Origin: Saccoglossus kowalevskii
Lineage: Eukaryota; Hemichordata; Enteropneusta; Harrimaniidae
Length of the DNA stretch: 64,000 bases
NCBI RefSeq assembly: GCF_000003605.2
Contig: NW_003158225.1
Location: 46,626 to 110,625, forward strand
Direction of reading: 5' to 3'
Shown here: positions 30,201 through 45,200 of the stretch, piece after piece
Numbering within the stretch: the first letter of the stretch is position 1
Layout: every line of letters begins with the position of its first letter
The notes under the pieces: generated by a model
What the model was told of the DNA's origin: nothing
What the model saw: only the letters and a program-made list of their open reading frames with translations
The model's database searches: none
Position numbers and translations under genes: made by a program

Positions 30201-33200
30201 TCAATTTCACATAATGGCGGCTAACAACAAATCAATTAAAATCATTGTATAATTTGCATATAACTGAGTGGCATACTTTTAAGTTTGGATCAATAACACA
30301 GAGAAAAGGCTGACCAGCTCCCAGCAGTGCGCTGTACCAAAAACTGACGAGCTCCCAGGAGTGCGCTGTACCAAGTTTGCATGCCCAATAAGGAGAAATG
30401 CTCTGTCAATTCAACTCCAGAAAAAAGGATTACATAATTCTATGTGGTAATACAGGTGTACATAACTTACATTACAACTACTAAAAGTTACAAAGTTATA
30501 ATGTGATACATTTTATGCAGTGGACTTTCAAATTGAAATGGAAAAAAACACACAAAAAAACATTTATTTTATGTGCATGCCCGAGACTGCAGTAGCACTG
30601 TAGCAGAAACCAATGATAAGTGGAAAAGGGGAACACATAACCTCTGCTTATTCCAAAATACGAATCTCTTTCTAATTTGGGAGTTTGAGGAGCAAAATTT
30701 TCAAGTTATGTGTTTCCTAACATGAGGGAAAATTAGCAGAAAGCTACGAGTTATGAAAATAAAATGTGTGATGAATTATCTCCAGCATGACCATGCATTA
30801 TTCAAGCCATTGTGGGGGTCCCACCCGTGCAGTTTGAGATAAAGACCGACAATTTTGTGCAAAATTCACAAACAGAAAAACGTTGTTGTCGTGAGATCCT
30901 TTTACAACAGTGATTCTCGGTGTTGTATTCCATCAAATCACAAAAGGGAAAAGGTTTACGGTTTAGTAATTTAATTTCAGCCTGTTTATACACAAATGTA
31001 CCACTATTTGTATATATTTCAGAGTTAATCTACAGTATGACCAATTACATTTGTATTTTGATTCCCTCAAGTTCCCTGACAAAATAAATTGGAGATGGTT
31101 CTCTAGAATGAATGTATTTATGTATGGTTTATTTCATGATCACTATGATTACAGTTACTGTAAATTACTTTATTTTTGCTGAAAAGACTTTTTGGGTGTT
31201 TTGTATGGCATTTATTTTCACTGTATTTTGACAAGTTGAATGTAAAATATGGGAAAAAAGGTATATTTGTTGAGTTTTATTTTCTCTGAATCATTAAATT
31301 AAATTAATTCCAAAGCGAAAATAAAGTATTTCACAGTATTCTGCATTGAAGTATGCATACCAATTTGATACTTTGTTGTGACAAGCCACTGCATCAGATG
31401 TGACAGACGGCTTGAAGGGCACATTGGTCTGAAATGCAACTCTTACAATTCAAATACAATTCTTACCTTTCAGCTCGGCATCAATCTGCAACTAGATTCA
31501 AAAACACACTTTCATCGCTACTACAAATATAGTCCTGAAATTGAGCACTTTCTGAGCCGACGAAATTCTTACACAATTACGAGTGGAACCTCCAACACTC
31601 AATAAACACAACAAAGGATAGGCAGCTGAATAACCACTCCTACCAAATTGATAAATGTGCTTCGTAAGTGCTTGCAAACAAGAAGAGGAGCTCATCCCAA
31701 GTTTTTTTTGTAGGTCCAAATCCTGATTCGTCTCTGTCCACAAGCATTTGTGAACCCAATATGTTGAAACTTTTAAAACTCTTGACCAAACCAACAGATT
31801 GCAATTATCAGAAGGGTCACAACAGATGGGTTCAGAAAAAGCATACTTGGCACAAAGGCAAAGAAAAACACTGCAAGAGAGACAACTTCCGCCAACCTTC
31901 TTATTTCACCCTGTACCCTGGTTTGGTTTTCGTTAGCAAAATAAACAACAGAAACCAAACACCTGGGATGAAGACCATTCTTTATGTTTGAAATAATCTT
32001 GTTTAGAGTCAACAAACTGAAGAACTTGAACCATGAACAGACTAAACATTTTTAGCTCACTTAGAAGAGTAATTGTGATTTTACCATAATCGTAACCAAC
32101 AGCATTTGTGCTAAATACGTTTTAGTGCATTTATGCAACTGTCATTTTTCTGGTAAACCATTAAAACCACTATGTTTACAATTTAAAACTATAAATGTAC
32201 TGGTAAGTAAGATTCCCAATGAAAAGAAAAAACTACTTAAATCACTGCACTAGGGGGTAAAGGACCCCTCAAGCTCCTCCCACATAATACTTGCTATGTA
32301 AATATGATTTACCAGTGTTGTGGGTTGGGACGCCAAGCTCTCTGCAAACCAAGTATTAAGCCTTATATGTTTAACTATTCAATACTTCATCCTGGTCTGT
32401 ACAACAAAATCTTGTTCTTTAGCAACAACAACAACTGCTGGTAGATTAGCTGACAGTCGAGTGATAAAAAACTCCAACTTAAAACAACATAGCCCCAAGC
32501 CATGATAGTCAACATTTATACTACCATCCTGTCAAGATTTGTCACATTCTACTGAAGAACTGATGACTTATGTAATGTGCAGCCACCGGGTTGCTATGGC
32601 TGACAGTTGTAAATTTCAACTACGCATTGTGTACAAGGCATGGGAAAAAAAATAGTAATATGGTTTTATATTGTGTAGTTTCCGATGTCCGGCATTTTTC
32701 TCGTTTCTCATCAAAGTTAATAACACATAATTATAATGTAGGATATAAGTTCCGCAGACAGTCATGTTTTTTCAAGCATGCTGACATTTTCAACCTCTTT
32801 CATACTTATAACTAAGAATTCAAAGCAAACATGGCCAGTCATGCTGTAGAGGTTAAGTAAACATAGATTATTTGCAGATATCTAAAAAAGGGGGGGAGGC
32901 TGCTATTACATTTGCTTTACAAACATGTATAATTAAGCAAAAAATTTAAAAAAAAATTCTTTTATTTATTATCCAGATTTTTGGTTTAAGATATGTACAA
33001 AGTGAACCTATTATATTTGAGTATTGATTCAAGTCACTTTTTGGCAGCCATCTTGGATTGGTGGCTATTTTGGAATTGTCTGTTTACACATGTATTTTCT
33101 TTGACTCTCAATTAAATGGAGACACTTTGATTGCATGTGCTGTGATTTCTCAAAGCAATTATTTAAAAAAACTTTGGCATAGTAAATATAGTGGAATATT

Positions 33201-36200
33201 TTTCAAGTGAAAGTAGCCATCTTGGAATAATTTGTATATAAAGATAAAAATGTATCTACATTTCTATGAGTTAGCCATTGCTGCATATGGGAATTATAGA
33301 TGAATATACACATTGCTGGGCTGGAAGATAACATTTCTAGGTCAGGTAACAGGTGAAAAAGTCATACAGAGGTTGAAAAGATGAAAATAAGGTTACATGA
33401 GAAACCGCATGACAGAAATGCAGACTGTCTGCAAATCAAGACAATGTCACTTCAAAACGTGCAGGTAGCCATGACTACATATGTGACGGAATGATGCATT
33501 CAATACCTTAGAAGAAAGTGACAAAATTGTTCTTTTATGCAGAGGTGTTACGTTTGCGTTTTCAACCTGTCTACTTTAACGGTAGGGTTGTTCCAAACAC
33601 AGCGGCACTGTGCCAGTCCATTAGTGTAGATGACGTGCTATAACATCTATTTTCATCCACTTCTTTAGTTGCATTTATATATAATTTGAAATTCCAAACT
33701 AACCAGCTTTGCTCAATCGAGATAACAATCATAGTCTCACAACACTTCAAAGGATAATCCTTTCATGCTTGCAGACTGGAACGCTAACCAATGCAACAAT
33801 ACCCGTAGTCGTAAAGGCAACTGGTGTCCCTCTTTCAGGCCTTTCTCACTTACAAGTAGAAAATCAGACTAGTATATTTGCAGGAATGAAGAGTTGCGGG
33901 AAAACTTTGCAATAGAATTTTTGCAGTTAAGTATTTTTTTTATTACACCACCATACTCGTCTGACTTAGCACCCATGCTTGATAAGTGCTCACCTCCTAC
34001 TTTTGGGGCATTTTTGTTCTCAGGGTCACATTCAACTAAGCGCCCATCCTTTCAAAAATGCCTCAAATTTGACTGTCTAGTCATAAAACCTGGTCTTGGT
34101 ACATTGTTTGAGTATGAGTAAATTGCTAATTACCATTTTTTTTTAAATAATCGTGCCATTTTTTCACCAAAAACAATTCCAACAGAATATACTTTGACAT
34201 GGATAATTCACTTCCGCACTGCGTTATCGGAATGCCTTCGAGAATTCCTGGAGAATTACATTAAACAACACAGCATTCTGATTGGTTAGTAGGTTTGACC
34301 TACCAGGTCAAAGGACCTGTTGCAGGGCAAATCGTGCAGAAAATATCACTGCAAAGATTGCTTTGCTACGAGAGTTTACGTATAATCGAATACAACTGAC
34401 AACAAAGATAATAATACATTGTAAATTCTGATGGTACGTAAATAATATTGTAATAAAATGTGTGTATTTTACGTGTCTATTTATGTTTCTTTATTGTAAA
34501 ACTGTTGTCATGGACTTGTAAACTCATTTTGCAATTTTATTTTCTACAAACAGACATAATATTCCCCCCTTTCCTCGTCTGGCACATTGTGATTAAATAA
34601 TTTTTCGAGTGGGGGTGCTTGACTAAGTGAACACCCCTTAAAAACAAGATTTTTGGAGCTGAGTACCTTGGGCGCTAAGTCGTGCAAGGCAAATGAAAGA
34701 ATTATATTTACAAATGTTGGGTGAAAAAGTTGTTCAAATTTATGGCAATGCGTCATTTCAAACAACATTATGAAGTCAACAATTCAAACATATGGGACAG
34801 AACAGTACTTTGTGGATAAGTGGGTCTTTTTTCTTTTAATGTAATATTTCTTTCATTTTCCAGTTCTTGGTGTCTGTGTGAGTTTTGTGTACTGAAAATT
34901 TCATCAAACAAAAAACATTTGGCTCAGATATATCTCTATTGGAGATGCACTTCTAATACAGCGAAAATGGCAACTCAGTTCCACAGGAATTTTTCAATTT
35001 TCGATATCTCAGCAATTCAAAGACGACACGGCTTTCAAACTTACAGGGTGACACATTTTGGTGTTTTGGTGGTGATGAAAAGGTTTGAAAATCCCTCACA
35101 AAATTTATTGATAAAATAATGGCTCCAAATCACTGCTATAATATTCATAGCTATAAATGTTCATTTTGTGGAAAACAAAACAATTATTTGGTCAGCTTTT
35201 TATAACAGGCAGACTTGCCAAGAACTAATTTCTATTGTTAGGGGTTTCTTTAACTGTATATAGGCTTTCAACATATCTGCTGGCTTTCTTGACTCCAGAT
35301 ATTATTAATTGACCAGAGGAATTTCCCCCACTTTAACCATGGGAAATCCCTGATAGATGTTATCATGTATTTACCAACAACACTTTGGCACATGTATAAA
35401 AGTGGCCCTTATATTATATGGTTTAAAAAGTACAAAAAACAAAACAAAAATGCAGCTGATCTTTCTGTATTAGGTAGTTAATTATTTTGAATTTATGAGA
35501 AATTAAGCAACTGTTAATACTGATTTATAAGCTTTGAGGCAATAATCTGGGTTAAAGTACTATTATGAGGTGTGGATAGCAAAGATACTATTTTCAGTTT
35601 GGTAAGTCTAACAAAACTATCAAAGAAGGTAATTTATGAGGCATGCAAATACCAATACTTTACTAGAGCAACTGAGATCGGTCGGCTTAGAGTGTGAAAT
35701 AGTTTCCCATATCCGTAATGGTTGAATACCAACTGAAAGCACAACCTGAATTGAATGAATTGACTGACATCTAGTTGACTTTTCTCATGTTGTGAACGGT
35801 ATATGAAACAAGACTCTTTATGAAATGTTACACAATTACAAGGAGTGTAATTGGCAGTGTAATTCAGCATTGTGAGCGTTGAATTTGTACAAATGTCACT
35901 TTTGTGATTTAGACAGGTAGTCAGCTGTCTTGGCAGATATTCAAATGTTGTGAGCGTTGAATTTGTACAAAGCACTTCGGTGCTTTAGACAGGTAGTCAG
36001 GTGTCTTTATAAAATATAGTAACCATCTACAATCTACAGTCTACATCTACAGTTTTAGCACAATAAGACTAAGGTACTTCTAGGAATGAAACGGTAACAT
36101 TTTACAGAACGTTTTGCAATGCAAGTCGCAATGCAAGTGATTTTTAGAGAAATCAAACAAGGATATAATATTTTCTTTTCTTTGTTCCATTTGCTTGAAA

Positions 36201-39200
36201 CTCATGTTACAAGTGGTTTCTTCAATATACAACGCAACTCAAGCACAGCATCACATAAGGGTGAGCCTCAGGCAAGCTTTTTGGGTGGCCTGGCTAGATA
36301 TCATGTTATTCTGTAAACGGTTCATTTTTCATTGCAAGAAATTTTAATAATTTCAGGACATTATGACATTCGTGAAGACAAAGTTTCACCAGAAATATTT
36401 TCACTGCTACAAAATTTGTCATTGACTTGCAAAAATTTGTCTTTATTGAAATTAAAACAATTATACTGTACATCATTAAGTGACTGCCTGATATTAATGG
36501 TTGCATTGTTCTTTGACTCCTGAAAATTATGAAAATTATGATACACAACAATTTTGTACTGTGCAATTTATATGATGCATGGCAACTGAAATTTGTTATC
36601 AAGCGCAAGTCAACCACAGGCTGGCCATATGTTATGTTATACTCGAGCTGTACAGTATTTACCCTGTAGGCTAAACCCCGATAACTGGTTCTGAGGTGCA
36701 ATGAAAATGGTACATGGTAACACACACACACACGCACTCTGACCAAAAACAAATCATTCTTTTGCCTTGCTACCCCCACCTGAAAACGGGCTACAGACCT
36801 CATCGCAATATTGGCCTGCAGGGAACCCTGATTAGTACAATTGAATGTACACTCATCATGCATCATTGATGCTAGAAATATCAAACTTCAAATTAAACTA
36901 CCAAAAATTACCTTGGCTTCTTCTCTTAACACCTGCAGTTGAACTTTCGCGGGTAGTAGATAGTCAGTAAAGAACGTCCTGCCATCACCATCGTATTGAT
37001 TATCCACAATCTGACACACTTGTCCTATGATTATTGGCGCCGTAGAACGGAACGGTGGGAATAGTCTGGACAACGTCTCCTGTACGCTGTTGTCAAACGC
37101 CTCCTGAGAGTCCTACAAGTACAAAACAGGGTAGCAATGAGTAATAATCAATTAGGCCTTGCCATGCATGCCTGCACGCTTTGATTCTGTGTCAGGTTAC
37201 TTGAACTCAGTGCTACCTGCTGTTTGAATTTGACAGTGGTAAGGTGCTCATGTTTCAAGTGCTATTCATCAAGTTTGCTCACAGGTAGCATCAGCTGATC
37301 TGCAAATGTCAGTTTTGTTTTTTAACCGAATTCTCAAGTATTACGGAGTGCGAGGTGCAGATACCTGAAACCTGAAACAAGTAAATGTGACTGTATCACT
37401 TGTGTGTTAAAATTCTATAAGTGAAGTCTAGTTACATGGTGTGCAAAAACAAACAGTTTACTAACAACATACTAACTCAAAGGAACAATGGGGAAAAAAA
37501 CGAGGGTTTAGTTACTGAGGATGAAACTAGAGAACTAATGTGTGCTGCAAAGTACAGGTAATACAATACCCCAGGTCTTGTAAAACACAGCCATACAATA
37601 GACTACTTTCACGCAGGTACAATAACCACCTTGCAGATAGAGACACCTAGCTGCACGTGTCTGGGATCTTGGAATATAAAGCGCTTATTTTTTGCGATAT
37701 TCGTGAGGATGAGATTTTGTATTAGTCGCTAATACTCACTTGAATTACCCCCCCCCCCCCCCATACTTTCTCATAAGTAAAGTTGTTTACGTATACATGT
37801 ATATATATATAAGCTCTGCTGGAAAAACATCTCCAATAGGAGCACACATCAACCAAAAATGTTATTAAATGTATAACATTGACCATAGCCGTACCTCAGC
37901 TCATTTGCATAAGGATATATATATGCACTAAAAATAGAGTAAATACAGTAGGGAGAAACTAATACTAGCAGTTACAGGGTCAGTGCAAGTCATTGTCAGT
38001 AGTCAGTATGAAATCTATGCAAACGAATATTTGAATAAAGCATGAATAAATTACCCACAGTATAAGAATGAATCACATGCATCATAAGGCAGGTCCTGTT
38101 TTTATAAACCTACAACTTTAAAAACACAGTTCAAGTTACCACATCATATGGTTACTCAAAAATATAAATATACCGTAAAATTAGGTCTATTTGGTTCAAA
38201 ATTAACAAACAAATTACAGAAAAGTACACAAAAATGTGCAAAATGTTTCAACATACCGATACTTGTACTTTTGGCGAGGAAAAAGAAGTCATTCAAAGGA
38301 CCAAGTACATTTTGACCTGGTTAAGAATAGCCATTTACAAAACAAATCAGGATCTGAATCACTTAGAAAAAAAAACTGGTTCATTATTAGTCTGGCACCT
38401 GAGAAGGAATAGTTTGAAATCCATACATTTATACTTATACTGAACTCTTATCTTTTTCACCTGGCTTATGAAAACACAGGTTTTCTGAACCCTAGTTCAA
38501 CCTCCCAATCACAATTTACTCTCTCATCACATGCTGTACTCGCATACTGTACAAATTAACCAATATTTACAAGTTGATATTGTGTCTGGAAGTGTGGGCT
38601 TCCCATTGGTTTTACAAGAACCAGCTTCAGTGTAGTGAAGTGCAATTACACAGAATTACTCTGCAGTTGTGGATACATATTATTGTTAAATTACCATTTT
38701 TTTTAATAATAGGTTTTATGTCTGACCCCTAAAGGTCACACAAGTTGGTACTTTTAGTACTTTCTTTGAATATTGTTGTCCTATTATTATCAGTATTATT
38801 TTGAGGGAATCCTCTAAGAATTTACCAGGATGTTTGACCTTTAAAGGGTCATGTATAAGGGATTTTAAAATCAACTCTCATAATATGTCATATACAAGAA
38901 AAAAGATGACATGTCTCTCTCTCTCACCAGACATTTTTTAAGGAACTTCCGTTAACAAGCACTTGGTGTTGTTGTTGTATTCCAGGTCTGTTTGACACCA
39001 AAATTAATGACATTAATGAAAGAAAGAATTGCCCAGTTATAGGGACAACACTGAACCGTTACCTGGCAACGAAAATAAGAATGTTAGTCAAGTATAGCTA
39101 AGGTACATGTGTGCCAGACAACCCAAATGAAATGATGACAGACGAAACACAACCGACTTTAATACACAATGTACCCAATCTGAGTAACGGACTTGAGGGG

Positions 39201-42200
39201 CCACAGTAATTGCATCCGCCATAATCGATACGAGTCCTACAAGATGTATACAACATGCATAAAATATATTGTTGCTTCACAAAATTTGAAAGAGCTCCAA
39301 ATCACAGTCCTTATGATAATAGCACATCTCACAGGAATGGTACTGGGATTTTGAGTTCCAACGAAAATGTATCAGTACACAGAATGAAAATTTATTCAAT
39401 GTATATTTTTAGGATAGGACCATCATTGTAAGTTAGCCACGTTTACAAAATATTTCTAAAAATAGATCTGACATAATCATAGAACACAGTACAGCAGAGA
39501 TCAACTGATGACAGACAACCTGCACAGATATTTTTAACTCCAACAGTGTCACTTTGTTTTGACTTCCTGTGATTTGTTGTGAAGCCCAAGAAAGTTTAAT
39601 GCTTTAACAAAACTCTGGAGAAATTGGTACAGTTGTAAATGCATTTGCTGGTATTTTAGTTTTTGTTTACTCATTTGTTTGTCTGATCAAACAGATTTAT
39701 GAATAATTAATCACATTATGTAAATACTCAGATGTAATTTGAAACAATTCGTATTGGATGCTATCAGGAAAGAATAGCATTTTACCGACAAAACTTTGGT
39801 GCAACATTTGCTATATTTTTATGTAATTTTTCTTTAATTTCTTTGTTAATTTTGGACCAAATAAAGATAATTTTACATTACCCATAGGATGTGACCAACT
39901 TTTTTCTCACAAATATCATGCAAGTCTATTTTGTGAAAGGTGCCAAGAGTTGAAAGTCAAAGCAGCAGACTATATCAGTTTTCTATATATTTTTTTCACA
40001 AGTGTACACACCCTAACAAAAAGTGATGCGTCAACCATTTTCATTGCCACAATATTGATGAAATTATTCAAAATTTTTCACAAAATTCAAAAATTGTGAA
40101 ATGAACAACAGAATATGATATTGTTTAAATATTTTGAACCAAAATTTTTGTAAAAAAAACCTAAAACAAGCAGTTGATTGAAACTATTGCACGAGGTGAT
40201 GACATTTAATAATGGCGGTAGCAACATACATTTGTAAAGCCCTATAATTGTGTTAGCATAATACACTCCCATGGTGAAATAATCAACAATAAATAATTAT
40301 CACTATATATTCTCATAATATTTCAGTATACATTACCTCCCAGAACCCTGAATTCTTAGATTTCATCTTCCTACGGAACCAACATGACAACTTTTGAACA
40401 AACTTCAGCATTTTTCTACTTATCGAACATTGTAAGTTAAAATTAAAATGACTAATGAAGTTACATTTAGAAAGGAAACCCACACCCCTTTTATTTTTCT
40501 TGTACAAGTAGGAAGTACCAATAGTTTTGGAAGTATCAAGCTGTTAAGAGTTCAAAGGTCTAGACAGAAACGAATGATGACAAGAAATTGGATGAATCAG
40601 TCTACATAATGATGTAATCTGTGATCACATGCAGCTTTCTCCAGGAGTCAAGCAAATCAGCAAATTTAAATATGATTTGCATAAAGAGATGATGTTATGC
40701 ATCATACTAATTGCTATTTATTTTTTTGTATTTTTTTATATTTCGTTCCAGACAAAAATTCTGGACATTGAAATGTCAGTGTTTTCTCTCCTGATTGGTA
40801 TATCATGGCAGACATATCAGTATACTAATTCTCTGTCAATGACATTACATGTATTCCCATGAACTCCACGTTTAGTCCTTGATTTCTAAATCACACATGG
40901 GTTCAGACATGTATTAAAGTTGTATTGTCTCTGTATGAAATTAATTGGGCCACGAACCAATCTCAGTAGTTTAGTTCAGGCATTCACTAGCATCTGTCAG
41001 ACTGAGATGACAGGTATTCCTATCATACATTCATGTTTCAAGTAAGAACTCAAAATTCAAAATTCAGAGTCATCCTGTAGATTCAGGAGAAATAGGCCTT
41101 TGATATGCCCCCCCCCCCCCATAAATGCTACACATCCTGGTACTTTGCATGACTCCCAAAGGGCACTGATCCTGGCACTTTACATGACTCCAGAAGGTCA
41201 CTCATCCTGGTACTTTGCATGACCCCTGAAGGTCACACATCCTGGTTATTTGCATGACCCCTAAAGGCCACACATCCGAGTATTTTTCTTGACCCCCATA
41301 GGTCATACATCCTGGTACTTTCTGGGAGGACCAAGGAAACAAATAGTGTTTCAAATTAAATTTATTGATGAAATCATCTTTAAATTGTGGATCTTAAAAT
41401 CCAGTGTGCAATTCAGTGTGAATTAATGATGCCTGAAGATGTAGCTTCTGATGCACACTATACAGTTTCAATGGAAAATACGGTAGTTTAGCGGACACAC
41501 ACAATTAAGTCAGAGTAATACAAACACAATAACTCAATCTGATCAGAGTTTATTTCGCTTGTTTGGGTTTTATGGCTGCAAGTCATAACAATGCATGCTG
41601 TACATTACTGGCATACCTGACAAAACCATACAGGTACAGGATCCAATTCACCCCCATCATCAGTGTTACAGAAATGGTTTAATACGAACACCAAGAAAAA
41701 GATACACACAACACTTTGTCAACTTCTGACATTTTTTATACTATGTTTTTTGAAAACGTGTCCAAAAGATGGCTACAATGTTTACCAACATTTTGGCACG
41801 CAAATGTTATTGAGGTTACCTACATGTAGCTAGGCTGTTTAACTTTATTACTGACTGTTACAACCAGTTACCAACATGCAAAGAATTCACTCACTCGCAT
41901 TTAATCAGTACTCCTAGGCAAGTGTGTTCGTTGTCAGTGAGATCTGCAACGCATGTCACCATAGTTGCATACCCTTAGAAATTATCCACCCTTGATTAGC
42001 TAACTATTTGTAGTTTATTATCATAGATACATTAGTAGCAGGAATCATAAATACCCATGATGCACCCTGATTCACATAAAATTAACGAGTCTCAGTTATC
42101 TTGCAGGAAGAGTAAAACATAAAAGTATAGATAAACTTGTATACCTAATCATTGTATCAATTTTGTTCCAGTCGTCCTTGATTGTAGAGTCAGCTTAGAG

Positions 42201-45200
42201 CATCTACACAATGTTTTGTGGATCAATACAGCCATAATGATACATTTATAAGTGTTGTTTCTGGTCACCATATGTGGAATGATATTTGTGGCATTATAAA
42301 AATTTGTAATCACAGTTACAGTAACCTTTTCACATTCATTACAAGTTGGCTAAAATAAAAGTTTTTTTTGACAAAGATCTAACTATTGTATTGTTCTTCT
42401 ACTTGATTGACCCTGGATACCATGTTATAACTTATAGAAAAAGCCGTTCAATTGTATGCAAAATACAAAACAATGCATACTCATAAAAACACTAGTTTTA
42501 TGTCCAATTACAGAATTAACATGCCAGTAAACAATACAGTATTTGGTATTTTACAGGTTTACAAAGTTGACTACATAGGTGGGGAATTGAAAGCTGTTTA
42601 CCGTAGTTTATAACCTGCTTACTGGCTAGACTGAGACCGACATATTTTGGGAGGGCTGGTCCCCTTTGATTTCATTAATTTCACACAATTCCCCATATCC
42701 TTAGAAATTGTATTCCTGTCCTCCACAAATCTTTTTGATGCAGCTACATTGACTATACTTAAATTTCAATGGGTATACAAAGTGCATACCATGACCAGAG
42801 CAGGGCAGAGCTCTCACATAGTATGGGGTACACACTATGATCAGAGCAGGGCAGAGCTCTCACATAGTATGGGGTATGCACTATGATCAGAGCAGGACAG
42901 AGCTCTCACATAGTATGGGGTATGCACTATGATCAGAGCAGGGCAGAGCTCCTATCATACTATGGTGGTACACACTATGATCAGAGAAGGGCAGAGCTCC
43001 CATGGGAGTATGGAGTACACACCTTGACCAGAGCAGGGCAGAGCTCCCACATACATGTAGAATGGAGTATGGGGTAAACACCTTGACCAGAGCAGGGCAG
43101 AGCAGAGCTCCAATCATACTATGGTGGTACACACCATGATCAGAGAAGGGCAGAGTTCCCATGGGAGTATGAAGTACACACCATGACCAGAGCAGGGCAG
43201 AGCTCTCACATAGTATGGGGTACACACCTTGACCAGAGCAGGGCAGGGCAGAGCTCTTACATATATGGAGTATGGAGTACACACCATTACCAGAGCAGGG
43301 CTGAGTACACACCATGACCAGAGCAGGGCTGAGTACACACAATGACCAGAGAAGGGCAGAGCTCCCATTGGAGTATGGAGTACACACCTTGACCAAAGCA
43401 GGGCAGAGCAGAGCCCCTACGTATTGAGTACACACCATGACCAGAGGAGGGCTGAGTACACACCATGACCAAAGCAGGTCAGAGCTCTCACATAGTATGG
43501 GGTACACACCTTGACCAGAGCAGGGCAGGGCAGAGCTCCTACATATATGGAGTATGGAGTACACACCATTACCAGAGCAGGGCTGAGTACACACCATGAC
43601 CAGAGCAGGGCTGAGTACACACAATGACCAGAGAAGGGCAGAGCTCCCATTGGAGTATGGAGTACACACCTTGACCAAAGCAGGGCAGAGCAGAGCCCCT
43701 ACATATATGGAGTATTGAGTACACACCATGACCAGACCAGAGGAGGGCTGAGTACACACCATGACCAAAGCAGGTCAGAGCTCTCACATAGTATGGGTTC
43801 GCACCTTGACCAGAGCAGGGCAGGGCAGAGCTCCAATCATACTATGGTGGTACACATCATGATCAGAGAAGGGAAGAGTTCCCATGGGAGTATGGAGTAC
43901 ACACTATGACCAATGCAGGGCAGAGCTCTCATGGGAGTATGGAGTACACACAATGACCAGAGCAGGGCTGAGTACACACCATGACCAGAGCAGGGTTGAG
44001 TACACACCATGATAGTTTTATTTGTGACACCTACAAGCACATTTGATCTACTACCGGTACCGACAAAATAATATCAACAAGATGAACGCATTAGGGAAAC
44101 AAAGAATATTTATGACAATCTCAAGGAATAAGTGAACACCCTGCTATGCATGCTTGGATGTAGGCTTCAGTACACTACCAACCCAAGTATTATCACTACA
44201 AACCCCAATAAATTTTCATTGCATCGATCATTTGGAAATTACTAAGGTTTGATTTTCCTAAATATAAATTAATGATCCTATTACAATTTCACACTCCCTT
44301 TAGTAGCACAGAGTTTGAAAGGTGTGATGTTGGAGATGACATAAATTTGTTGATCCTACTTGAACAAGATTGAAGTACTAATAACTCAAAAGGTGATTGT
44401 TGCAACGACTGTGTCAGTGTGTATTCAATACAAAAATGTACAAGCATGTGGGTCGAATGTGTTTATTTACACAAAATGTTAACACATTTGCACCTGCATA
44501 AATAAAGTGTTCTCGTCAGAACATGGACTACACAATACGGTAGTTGGATTTCAGCATATCATTCAAATAAAAACACTATATATTTGCCACTGTGAAGGTC
44601 AAGTTCATACATCACTAATTTAATATGAAGTCAAACCATTTTTTGTTGCTCAGAATTTTCATGATTTTATAATTCAATGTTGCTCATTAAGACAAAATTT
44701 TATAAACATCACTGTGACTATACGTCATAAAAACCCTAGGAGGATTTTCACTGCTATGAAATTTTGCGATTTTCACTAATTTGCGAAATTTGTCTTTTGT
44801 GAAAGAAGGGGTGTACTAAAAGTATAAAATTGGAACTCAGTAAATATACAGAAATCATAGATTAAAATAAAAGTGTGATTAAATCAGCCTTGATTCTGAA
44901 AATAAGATTTTAAATGGACTTTTATTCAAAGATGAGGGGATGTAACTGGACAAAATCTTCATACTGGTAGAACTTGAGGGACAAAATCTAAAACACAGTT
45001 TTGAATATATAGTTTTACTAATTCATGAACATTTTGCACAGACAGACTGACAGACATCACAATGACATTACATTCCACATTTGGTCTACACTAGGACTTT
45101 TCTTCATTCACTAATTTACTTTTCAACTGAATCCTGAAATGAAATAAATTTACAATAAATATCATGTTGCCAATACACTCAGCGACGTATTAAAGTTGCA

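Larger units (their letters stand above)
22925..31155 (-). other. Intron 2-3, part next to exon 3 (8.2 kb)
   Basis: No exon of the gene is expected here, because exons 2 and 3 join in phase and match the family without a gap. Visible items: C-rich run at about 24,371-24,387, a weak tRNA-like stretch on the minus strand at 24,465-24,545, repeated 'CAGTAC/CCAATACT' words at 26,030-26,150, a CpG-richer patch at 29,460-29,700, and a 34-bp tandem duplication at 30,310-30,377. Confidence 0.5.

Noticed and set aside
31378-32015. Overlapping open frames of 75-107 codons on both strands
   Set aside because: No recognisable family, no codon bias, and both strands are open together, as expected by chance.
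36306-36884. 192-codon open frame on the minus strand beside exon 2
   Set aside because: No domain, runs through a CA repeat, no splice context, and the adjacent exon 2 uses another frame with strong family conservation.
42887-43768. 293-codon open frame over the 43-kb array
   Set aside because: Produced by the stop-free tandem unit; the peptide is a pure repeat with no start context or splice sites.
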